From NCBI GenBank assembly GCA_964017235.1, contig OZ024933.1, forward strand, positions 64,028,255 through 64,092,254: a DNA stretch of 64,000 bases, read 5' to 3'. Both the position numbers and the translations under genes were made by a program. The stretch comes from Sabellastarte sp. h YS-2021. Lineage: Eukaryota; Annelida; Polychaeta; Sabellida; Sabellidae. Below the pieces are notes generated by a model that saw only the letters and a program-made list of their open reading frames with translations, did no database searches and was not told where the DNA came from. This document shows positions 33,483-42,829 of the stretch, piece after piece; the stretch's first letter is position 1, and each line of letters begins with the position of its first letter.

Positions 33483-33530
33483 AGACATCATTTCATAATC
33501 TCCCTCCCGGGCTAAAGCCCGGCGGGAGAT

Positions 33531-33860
33531 AAAAAGAAACTGAAGAGACTGCCCCACTTGGGGGATGAGAAACTCTAATTTTGACAAGTCAGAAAACAGG
33601 CAGTTGTCAAGAAGGGGAAAGAGCACCGACAGCAGGTAAAACAGCTTCAAGTCTGCTGAAGTGGGGACAATTGGTCCTTTAACTTCACAGGAGAAACACC
33701 CATGATATCCATGTTGTCTGTCAGTAGGTCCAACTAGAGGATCGCTCGCAAAAAAAAAGATAATGTTTTTGCATAGCAAAAACAAAGCGTCCCGAAAAGG
33801 ATATAAAGGTGAGTGCTAAAGTATTAAGAAAATGCTTCGTTTCTAGCCTTATACTGTTGT
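33531..33860 (-). other. unidentified coding-like remnant beside the composite element
   Basis: The minus strand is open for about 85 codons outside the hairpin (GPTDRQHGYHGCFSCEVKGP, ADLKLFYLLSVLFPLLDNC). No family is recognised. Its position directly beyond the right edge of the 26075-33530 element, with a DIRS gag-like remnant directly beyond the left edge, raises the possibility that both belong to one interrupted ORF. The sequence alone does not prove it. Confidence 0.25.
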
Positions 33861-33939
33861 GGCAACCAAAGTCAGCGCAGTCTGCTCTATCTAGCACGGT
33901 TTTCAAGATATAAGCATTTTTGTGTTTTGCAAAAAACAA

Positions 33940-36340
33940 AAATAGCATCAGAGATGCCCGTACCCCACAGCCTAGGGAAATATTTTCAACACCATGAGAT
34001 ACAGAAGTACTGTACCAGTACAAACTTCAGGATACTTTCAGAGCACTGTCAGTTATATAAAGGTCCAAACAATGTTTAAATGGAGAAATAATGTTTAAAA
34101 GAAAGATCATGCATATAAAGATGAAGTATTAAAACAAGATAATTCAATAACAAGATGACAGCATTAATCAGCAAACTAAAATTCAACACTCTTTATCTAC
34201 ATCTGCATGGCCGAATTATGGTTTAGATGGTTTGAATATTACCATGCATACAGAAGTGGTAATACATTTAATGAATCCTTATGTGTGGTGTTGGAGCAAA
34301 ATCTGTGGCTCACTTGATGAAATTCAATCTCTTACAATGGGAAGTTATGAAAGTAAAATTCTTAATAAATTCTAATATGACTTTAACAGTGCTTAATCTG
34401 CATCAAAAGACAGACCCAAAGGTGCAACAAGATTTTATAGGTCAAGGTCACAACGACAAGGTCAAAGGTCAAATTAAGGTGACACCATGATAATACACAC
34501 CTATAGCCCCTAACCAATGTCTCTACCAAGTATCAACTTCCTCAACCTTACGGTTTCCAAGATATAGCCCGGACAAGATTTTATAGGTCAAGGTCACTAC
34601 GGCAAGGTCAAAGGTCAAATTAAGGTCAGATCATGACGATGCACAACTACACCCCCTAACCAATGTCCCTACCAAGTATCACCTTCCTACACCTTACGGT
34701 TTCCGAGATATAGCCCGGACAAGATTTTCGAACTCAAGGTCACTACGGCAAGGTCAAATCCTGGTCAGACCATGATGTTGCACACCTACACACCCTAATC
34801 AATGTCCCTACCAAGTATCAACTTCCTACACCTTACGGTTTCCGAGATATAGCCCAGACAACATTTTATAGGTCAAGGTCACTACGGCAAGGTCAAAGGT
34901 CAAATCAAGGTCAGACCATGACATTGCACACCTACACCCCCTAACAAATATCCCTACACAGTATCAACTTCCTACACCTTACGGTTTCTGAGATATAACT
35001 TGGACAAGATTTTATAAGTCAAGGCCACTACGGCAAGGTCAAAGGTCAAATCAAGGTCAGACTATGATGTTGCACACCTACACCCCCTAACCAATATCCC
35101 TACACAGTATCAACTTCCTACACCTTACGGTTTCTGAGATATAGCCCGGACAAGATTTTATAGGTCAAGGTCACTACGGCAAGGTCAAAGGTCAAATCAA
35201 GGTCACACCATGACGTTGCACACTTACACCCCCTAAACCAATATCCCTACCAAGTATCAACTTCCTACACCTTACAGTTTCCGAGATATAGCCCGGACCA
35301 GATTTTATAGGTCAAGGTCACTATGGCAAGGTCAAAGGTCAAATCAAGGTCAGACCATGATGTTGCACACCTACACCCCCTAACCAATAGTCCTACCAAG
35401 TATCAACTTCCTACACCTTACGGTTTCGAGATATAGCCCGGACAAGGTTTTATAGGTCAAGGTCACTACGGCAAGGTCAAAGGTCAAATCAAGGTCACAC
35501 CATGACGTTGCACACTTACACCCCCTAAACCAATATCCCTACCAAGTATCAACTTCCTACACCTTACAGTTTCCGAGATATAGCCCGGACCAGATTTTAT
35601 AGGTCAAGGTCACTATGGCAAGGTCAAAGGTCAAATCAAGGTCAGACCATGATGTTGCACACCTACACCCCCTAACCAATAGTCCTACCAAGTATCAACT
35701 TCCTACACCTTACGGTTTCGAGATATAGCCCGGACAAGGTTTTATAGGTCAAGGTCACTACGGCAAGGTCAAAGGTCAAATCAAGGTCAGACCATGACGT
35801 TGCACACCTACAGCCCCCAACTAATGTCCCTACCAAGTATCAATTTCCTACACCTTACGGTTTCCGAGATATAGCCCGGACAAGATTTTCAAACTCCAGG
35901 TCACTACGGCAAGGTCAAAGGTCAAATCAAGGTCAGACCATGACGTTGCACACCTGCACCCCCTAACCAATAGTCCTACCACGTATCAACTTCCTACACC
36001 TTACGGTTTCCGAGATATAGCCCGAACAAGATTTTATAGGTCAAGGTCACTACGGCAAGGTCAAATCAAGGTCAGACCATGACGTTGCACAACTACACCC
36101 CCTAACCAATGTCCCTACCAAGTATCAACTTCCTACACCTTACGGTTTCCGAGATATAGCCCGGACAAGATTTTCAAACTCAAGGTCACTACGGCAAGGT
36201 CAAATCAAGGTCAGACCATGACGTTGCACACCTACACCTCCTAACCAATGTCCCTACCAAGTATCAACTTCCTACACCTTACGGTTTCTGAGATACAGCC
36301 CGGACAAACTATTTTTGTCAAGACCACTGCCGCGGTGTGT
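33940..36340 (+). mobile_element. TACCCCACAG-family element with large 148-bp array, right end missing
   Basis: The left end AGCATCAGAGATGCCCGTAC (near 33944) and TTTCAACACCATGAGATACA are those of the family. The left segment runs to about 34420, followed by about 13 units of 139-148 bp to 36340. The final unit breaks off at CCGCGGTGTGT where another element start (ATCTCCCGCC, 36341) begins. The element itself follows a short fragment of the 169-bp repeat (33870-33935). Confidence 0.75.
34430..36335 (+). repeat. 148-bp tandem array rich in AGGTCA half-sites
   Basis: The consensus phrases are AGATATAGCCCGGACAAGAT, TTTATAGGTCAAGGTCACTA, CGGCAAGGTCAAAGGTCAAA, TCAAGGTCAGACCATGACGT, TGCACACCTACACCCCCTAA, CCAATGTCCCTACCAAGTAT and CAACTTCCTACACCTTACGG. 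Starts of TATAGCCC at 34563, 34709, 34848 and 34994 give periods of 146, 139 and 146. Most units contain the direct repeat AGGTCAAAGGTCA and two copies of TCAAGGTCA. A block of about 293 bp around 35187-35480 is repeated almost exactly at about 35480-35773, showing recent two-unit duplication. Confidence 0.9.
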
Positions 36341-39080
36341 ATCTCCCGCCGAGCATTAAAGCAGAAGAAATAGCTTTTCCGAGATATTCACAATTTTTCA
36401 TTTTCGTGTGTGAAAGCTCTTCCAAAAGTAGGTGAATGAGTTATTTGAGAAAAATTGGCTATCTGCAATACTATTAAGAGATAATTCACATTTACTCATT
36501 TTGAGTAGGTGAATAATTATCTATGGGTCTGAAACTTCACCAAGTGAAAGCTCTCCCTAAAGTAGGTGAATGAGTTATTTGAGAAATATTGGCTATCTGC
36601 AATACTTTTAGAGATAATTCGCATTTACTCATTTTGAGTAGGTGAGTAATTACCTATGGGTCTGAAAATTCACCATGTGAAAGCTCTCCCACAAGTAGAT
36701 GAATGAGTATTTGATAAAAATTGGGTATCCGCAATACTTTTACAGATAATTAGCATTTAGTCATTTTGAGTAGGTGAATAAATAGCTATGGGTCTGAAAC
36801 TTCAGAGTGAAAGCTCTCCCAAAACTAGGTGAATGAGTTATTTGAGAAAAATTGGCTATCTGCAATACCTTTAGAGATAATTCACATTTACTCATTTTGA
36901 GTAGGTGAATAATTAGCTATGGGTCTGAAACTTCACAAAGTGAAAGCTCTCCCAAAAGTAGGTGAATGAGTTATTTGAGAAAAATTGGCTATCTGCAATA
37001 CTTTTACAGATAATTCGCATTTACTCATTTTGAGTAGGTGAGTAATTAGCTATGGGTCTGAAACTTCACCAAGTGAAAGCTCTCCCAAAAGTAGGTGAAT
37101 GAGTTATTTGAGAAAAATTGGCTATCTGCAATACTTTTAGAGATAATACGCATTTACTCATTTTGAGTAGGTGAGTAATTAGCTATGGGTCTGAAACTTC
37201 ACCATGTGAAAGCTCTCCCAAAAGTAGGTGAATGATTAATTTGAGAAAAATTGGCTATCTGCAATACTTTTAGAGATAATTCGCATTTACTCATTTTGAG
37301 TAGGTGAGTAATTAGCTATGGGTCTGAAACTTCACCAAGTGAAAGCTCTCCCAAAAGTAGGTGAATGAGTTATTTGAGAAAAATTGGCTATCTGCAATAC
37401 TTTTAGAGATAATTCACATTTACTCATTTTGAGTAGGTGAGTAATTAGCTATGGGTCTGAAACTTCACCAAGTGAAAGCTCTCCCAAAAGTAGGTGAATG
37501 ATTTATTTGAGAAAAATCGGCTATCTACAATACTTTTAGAGATAATTCGCATTTACTCATTTTGAGTAGGTGAGTAATTAGCTATGGGTCTGAAACTTCA
37601 CCAAGTGAAAGCTCTCCCAAAAGTAGGTGAATGAGTGATTTGAGAAAAATTGGCTATCTGCAATACTTTTGCAGATAATTCGCATTTACTCATTTTGAGT
37701 GGGTGAGTAATTAGGTATGGGTCTGAAACTTCACCAAGTGAAAGCTCTCCCAAAAGTAGGTGAATGAGTTATTTGAGAAAAATTGGCTATCTGCAATACT
37801 TTTAGAGATAATTCACATTTACTCATTTTGAGTAGGTGAGTAATTAGCTATGGGTCTGAAACTTCACCAAGTGAAAGCTCTGCCAAAAGTAGGTGAATGA
37901 GTTATTTGAGAAAAATTGGCTATCTGCAATACTTTTAGAGATAATTCGCATTTACTCATTTTGAGTAGGTGAGTAATTAGCTATGGGTCTGAAACTTCAC
38001 AGAGTGAAAGCTCTCCCAAAAGTAGGTGAATGAGTTATTTGAGAAAAATTGGCTATCTGCAATACTTTTAGAGATAATTCGCATTTACTCATTTTGAGTA
38101 TGTGAGTAATTAGCTATGGGTCTGAAACTTCACCATGTGAAAGCTCTCCCAAAAGTCGGTGAATGATTAATTTGAGAAAAATTGGCTATCTGCAATACTT
38201 TTAGAGATAATTCACATTTACTCATTTTGAGTAGGTGAGTAATTAGCTATGGATCTGAAACTTCACCAAGTGAAAGCTCTCCCAAAAGTAGGTGAATGAT
38301 TTATTTGAGAAAAATTGGCTATCTGCAATACTTTTAGAGATAATTCGCATTTACTCATTTTGAGTAGGTGAGTAATTAGCTATGGGTCTGAAACTTCACC
38401 AAGTGAAAGCTCTGCCAAAAGTAGGTGAATGATTTATTTGAGAAAAATTGGCTATCTGCAATACTTTTACAGATAATTCGCATTTACTCATTTTGAGTAG
38501 GTGAGTAATTAGCTATGGGTCTGAAACTTCACCATGTGAAAGCTCTCCCACAAGTAGATGAATGAGTTATTTGATAAAAATTGGGTATCCGCAATACTTT
38601 TACAGATAATTAGCATTTACTCATTTTGAGTAGGTGAGTAATTAGCTATGGGTCTGAAACTTCACCATGTGAAAGCTCTTCCAAAAGTAGGTGAATGAGT
38701 TATTTGAGAAAAATTGGCTATCTGCAATACTTTTAAGAGATAATTCGCATTTACTCATTTTGAGTAGGTGAGTAATTATCTACGGGTCTGAAACTTCACC
38801 ATGTGAAAGCTCTCCCAAAAGTACATGAATGAGTTATTTGATAAAAATTGGGTATCCGCAATAGTTTTTGAGATAATTAGCATTTACTCATTTTGAGTAG
38901 GTGAGTAATTAGCTACGGGTCTGAAACTTCACCAAGTGAAAGCTCTTCCAAAAGTAGGTGAATGAGTTATTTGAGAAAAATTGGCCATCTGCAATACTTT
39001 TAGAGGTAATTCGCATTTACTCTTTTTGAGTAGGTGAGCAATTAGCTATGGGTCTGAAACTTCACCAAGTGAAAGCTCTT
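36341..39080 (+). repeat. 133-bp tandem array, 20 units, with element-like left edge
   Basis: The stretch starts with ATCTCCCGCC, the same left edge as the composite element at 26075, then about 60 bp unique sequence. From 36412 to 39071 the GAAAGCTCT marker recurs at a mean of 133 bp, almost exactly 20 periods (for example 37075, 37208, 37341). Units are much more uniform than those at 26233-27610, indicating recent amplification or homogenisation. The array breaks off at 39080 inside GAAAGCTCTT and passes into the 169-bp repeat; no right terminus like 33498-33530 is present. Confidence 0.9.
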
Positions 39081-39089
39081 TGGGATAGC

Positions 39090-40045
39090 TGCTCTGCAGA
39101 GATACCCTGAAGATAAAAAATTTCGTCGAAATCGCTCTATCTAGCACGGTTTTCGAAATATTAGCATTTTTGTGTTTTGCAATTTTGCGAAAAATTCGAA
39201 AATTCAAAATGGCCGCCATTTTTTGCAAGAAATTTTTTGTTTGAAAATTGGCATGGCTACTCTGCAGAGATACCCTGCGGGTCAATAATTTCGTCGAAAT
39301 CGCTCTATCTAGCAGGGTTTTCGAGATATAAGCATTTTTATGTTTTGCAATTTTTGCGAAAAATTCGAAAATTCAAAATGGCCGCCATTTTTGGCGAGAT
39401 AAAATTTTTTTGAAAATTGGCATGGCTACTCTGCAGATATACCCTGTGGGTCAAAAATTTCGTCGAAATCGCTCTATCTTGCAGGGTTTTCGAGATATAA
39501 GCATTTTTATGTTTTGCAATTTTTGCGAAAAATTCGAAAATTCAAAATGGCCGCCATTTTTGGCGAGACAAAAATTTTTTCAAAATTGGGATAACTACTC
39601 TGCAGAGATACCCTGCGGGTTAAAAATTTTGTCGAAATCGCTCTATCTAGCACGGTTTTCGAGATATAAGCATTTTTGTGTTTTGCAATTTTTGCGAAAA
39701 TTTCGAAAATTCAAAATGGCCGCCATTTTTGGCGAGACAAAAATTTTTTGAAAATTGGGAAAATTACTCTGCAGATATATCCTGCGAGTCAAAAATTTTG
39801 TCGAAATTGCTCTATCTAGCACGGTTTTTGAGATATAAGCATTTTTGTGTTTTGCAATTTTTGCGAAAATTTCGAAAATTCAAAATGGCCGCCATTTTGG
39901 GCGAGAAAAAATTTTTTTGAAAATTGGGAAAACTACTCCGCAGAGATACCCCGTGGGTCAAAAATTTCGTCGAAATCGCTCTATCTAGCACGGTTTTCGA
40001 GATGTAAGCATTTTTGTGTTTTCCTTATTTGGAAAATTCGTAATG
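39090..40045 (+). repeat. 169-bp tandem array, about 5.5 units
   Basis: GGCCGCCATT recurs at 39211, 39380, 39549, 39718 and 39887, a strict period of 169. Unit phrases are CTCTGCAGAGATACCCTGCG, GGTCAAAAATTTCGTCGAAA, TCGCTCTATCTAGCACGGTT, TTCGAGATATAAGCATTTTT and GAAAATTCAAAATGGCCGCC. Diverged relatives fill 20760-22800, and a single fragment lies at 33870-33935. Overlapping frames of 67-113 codons are by-products of the period. Confidence 0.95.
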
Positions 40046-40330
40046 ATTAATTAATTAATTAATTAATTACTCGGCCATTTCTTGACCAATCAATGCCAAA
40101 ATCTAATGATTTCCAGATTTTAATAGAATGAATGTATTTGCCAAGTTTCAGGTGAATTGATAACATTCCTTTCAAGTTATCATCCGGACAAGCTTCCCCA
40201 TCGAAAAAAGACATTTTTGGTCATGTGACCTCTCTGATTGGTTGAAATGTCACTGCAGCATATTCAAAAAAAATTCCCCAAGGCTACTGCCTAAACCTGC
40301 CAAATTTGAAAAGAATCCGCCTAACAGTTA
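40046..40330. other. TTAA microsatellite and unassigned sequence
   Basis: (TTAA)n at about 40048-40067 follows the 169-bp array. The rest (CAAGTTTCAGGTGAATTGAT, TCATGTGACC) is not recognised. Confidence 0.4.
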
Positions 40331-40781
40331 CAGACTTATAAGGAAAACAAAATGCGGAGCCGGCGGAGCCGTCGGAGCTGCCGGAGCCGGCTGAGCCTGA
40401 AGCTCTCCCATACACAAACAAGCGTCCCTTGCGGGACGCTTAATAACAGTGACTATAGATGAATCAACTAACTTATACCCTTTCTCTGACTTATCTGTTT
40501 TGTCTTTCTTTTTATCCTTGCAATTTTTATACACAGGTACAGATAACTGTTGAACTTGTTCAGGGGTGAAAGGACAATAAGCAGGGCAGTCATCTGTTTG
40601 GAATGCGCCAAATGAAAAAGATAAAGTTACGTCATAGCTACCCACTGGCAATCGGAGGGGGAATTTAGAGACAGTGCGGCTGGACGAGACTCGGGACATC
40701 TTTTTCTGATGTTTGGCGGGACAGGCTTGTGCTGGACCTGTGGCAATAATCTGTTAGGTAAGATATATTAACGCAATAAAA
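40331..40781 (-). mobile_element. DIRS-like 5' end with start of ORF1, broken by hairpin-bearing sequence
   Basis: The right edge GATATATTAACGCAATAAAA (40762-40781) corresponds to the DIRS terminal repeat end. Inside it, TCTTTTTCTGATGTTTGGCG matches the conserved subterminal stretch of the 8807-16067 element. A minus-strand frame starts at 40699 with MSRVSSSRTVSKFPLRLPVG and runs about 85 codons, including a Lys-rich KDKKKDKTDKSEKGYK, probably the ORF1/gag start of this DIRS relative. At 40420-40441 it meets a 9-bp-arm hairpin (AAGCGTCCC/GGGACGCTT) and a (GGAGCC)-rich stretch at 40352-40396 that look foreign to it. Confidence 0.55.
40420..40441 (+). repeat. 9-bp-arm hairpin
   Basis: The arms AAGCGTCCC and GGGACGCTT are separated by TTGC. 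The form is like the left-end hairpins of HINE A and B, but the sequence differs. It sits at an apparent junction inside the DIRS ORF1 remnant. Confidence 0.85.
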
Positions 40782-41545
40782 CTACATGTAAAATACAGTA
40801 TTTATGGAAATGTTCACTGGGCATCAGTTGTGATACATTTTTGTTAGTGAGCAAGCATGGTGAAAACTTATTCACTGTTGAATATTTTATCAACATAAAA
40901 TCTTTAAGCAGAATGACCACTGGGAAAAATTTGATTCTTACATATTTTTAAATGCAAAATTAAGTAAACCACTAATTTAAAATGCAAAATTTCCACTTTT
41001 ACTGTGCCATTAACAATGCCTTGGTGCCAGCAGTACAGATTTCAATACAATAGGAAATTAAACCCCAATTTCCATGCACACAATTTTTTATGAATAGCAA
41101 GTCGAAAAAGAATTTTACAATCTCAAATATTTACATAAACAATTACCAATGCTTGATTATCCAGCTAAATTCTCTTCACTAATCATATGATTCAAATGTT
41201 ATCATGTAGTGTCTTACAATGAATTAAGGCCAGTGAATTTATGTATTATGGATAAGCATTACAGCATCCAGAATGGGAATGACTAAAAGTGGTTTTTGTC
41301 AGATGACCCTTTTGTGTACAAAAAGAAAAAAAATGCAGTTTTTGAAACATTTTTACATATTTATATGATAAATTGAATCTCCCACAGGTGTAAATCATGT
41401 GGTTGTCAAGATCAAGCCACAATTAAGTGGGCATCAGTGATCAAAATATGGCTAAGCCTTTCTGTCCCAATATTTTTCTAAATCAATGAATTAAAATGAC
41501 AATGTTGGAATGGGTACACATATACCATTATACTAAATTGTGTAC
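40782..41545. other. intron sequence, nothing recognised
   Basis: AT-rich, downstream (in transcription) of the exon at 41546-41710. No small 3n+2 exon could be identified. Confidence 0.4.
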
Positions 41546-41710
41546 CAAGAGGGAGCTCTTGCTTTTATTCATGGGTGGCTTCATCATAAAAAATCTATGG
41601 CCCTCATTCATGTTCTCCATGTTCACCAAATCAGCAACCAACGGGTAGGTCTTGGGGTCATAGTTACTGGTTTGCTCTGCTTCCCAAAACATAAATCTGC
41701 CTGGCATTGT
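41546..41710 (-). CDS. oxidase-like exon, paralogue D
   Basis: The exon is 165 nt, phase 0 to 0. The acceptor is ACATGCAG (plus 41711-41718) and the donor is GTACAC (41540-41545). It reads TMPGRFMFWEAEQTSNYDPK, TYPLVADLVNMENMNEGHRF and FMMKPPMNKSKSSLL. It aligns without gaps in length to the exons at 45943 and 54366 (also 55 codons): TM.G..(M/L)FW at the start, FF.(M/L) and P at the same positions. It lacks the EYPGL(V/I)K ending that links the others to PIPOX, and its donor is the least certain. The intron upstream contains HINE element B, 14 bp from the acceptor. Confidence 0.55.
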
Positions 41711-41999
41711 CTGCATGTAAAGATAACAAGAGGAGAGTGCCCGTGAACGGGCACTGTGTCAGCTGACTGAATGTTTTTGATTTGTGATGGTGATAATGAG
41801 AGGAAAGCATAATTATCAGGGAAAGGGCTGTACAGAAATACAGTAAATGGTAACTGAACAGCATGTTCGAAAGATATTCCGAAGCTGACAGAAAAAAAGG
41901 ACAAAAAAGTTGTGCCCTGCAAATGGTATTATGAAATAAAGTAACAAGGTAATTGTTTAAGTGTAAAAAGTAGGTTAAAAATATTTAAAGAAATACTAT

Positions 42000-42820
42000 A
42001 AATGCAATATCCTCGTTCGACCATGAAGAAGGGGTCCAAAGGTCAACTCTGACCATACCAAAAGATTCCCAGCCAAAGAATTTAGGATGGTTTACCATCC
42101 CAAACCTCTCGGACCAATAATAAGTGAGTCATAGGCACTTTTTAAGTTTGGCTATCCTTGTTTGACCTTGACGGAGGGGTCCAAGGTCAAATCCGACCAC
42201 ACAAAAAATTCCCAGCCCATGATTTCCTGTAGCTTGTTTACCATCCCAAACCTGTAGCACCAATAATAAGCGAGTTCTAAGCAATTGTAAGTTTGGCTAT
42301 CCTCAATTGACCTTGAAGGAGGGGTCCCAGGTCAAATCTGACCACACCAAAAGAATCCCAGCCCATGATTTCCTATATGTTGGTTTACCATCCCAAACCT
42401 CCAAGACCAATAATACGCGAGTTATAAGCACTTTAAGTTTGGCTATCTTCGTTTGACCTGGAAGGAGGGGTCTAAGGTGAAATCTGACCACACCAAAAGA
42501 TTCCCAGCCCATGATTTTCTATAGGTTGGTTTTCCATTCCAAACTTCTAGGACCAATAATAAGCGAGTTATAAGCACTTGTTTGGCTATCCTCATTTGAC
42601 CTTGAAGGAGGGGTCCAAGGTGAAATCCGACCACACCAAAAAATTCCCAGCTCATGATTTTCTATAGGTTGGTTTTCATTCCAAACCTCTAGGACCAATA
42701 ATAAGCGAGTTATAGGCACTTTTATGTTTGGCTATCCTCATTTGACCTTGAAGGAGGGTTCCAAGGTCAAATCGGACCATATTAACAGATTCCCAGCCCA
42801 TGATTTCCTACAGGTTGGAT
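42000..42820 (+). repeat. ~147-bp tandem array (inside HINE B), about 5-6 units
   Basis: Same unit as 30640-31230: TTTGACCTTGAAGGAGGGGT, CCAAGGTCAAAT, CCCAGCCCATGATTTCCTAT and AATAATAAGCGAGTTATAAG. More units are present than in HINE A, so copy number varies between otherwise collinear elements. Confidence 0.85.
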
Positions 42821-42829
42821 ACAATGATT

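Larger units (their letters stand above)
26075..33530 (+). mobile_element. composite Helentron/HINE-like element with nested copy
   Basis: The left edge ATCTCCCGCC (26075-26084) is inverted at the right edge as GGCGGGAGAT (33521-33530), which is one arm of a near-perfect 15-bp hairpin at 33498-33530 with a two-base loop. The interior consists only of tandem arrays (133-bp, 321-bp) plus a complete hairpin-ended element at 30360-33400. The nested element's last 100 bp and the outer element's last 120 bp share TAGTTTTGGAGAA followed by a CpG-rich stretch and a hairpin. The outer and inner ends are thus of one type. No protein is encoded. Helitron-type (rolling-circle) origin is inferred from terminal hairpins and lack of an evident target duplication. 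Confidence 0.5.

Noticed and set aside
33660-33725. Fifth oxidase-like exon beginning after CTGACAG at ACAACATGG
   Set aside because: The acceptor-like border and start look similar, but the frame closes after a few codons and lacks the TM.G...W pattern.
39410-39920. Frames of 78-113 codons with FCNFCEKFENSKWPP repeats
   Set aside because: They are translations of the strict 169-bp tandem repeat, overlapping in several frames.
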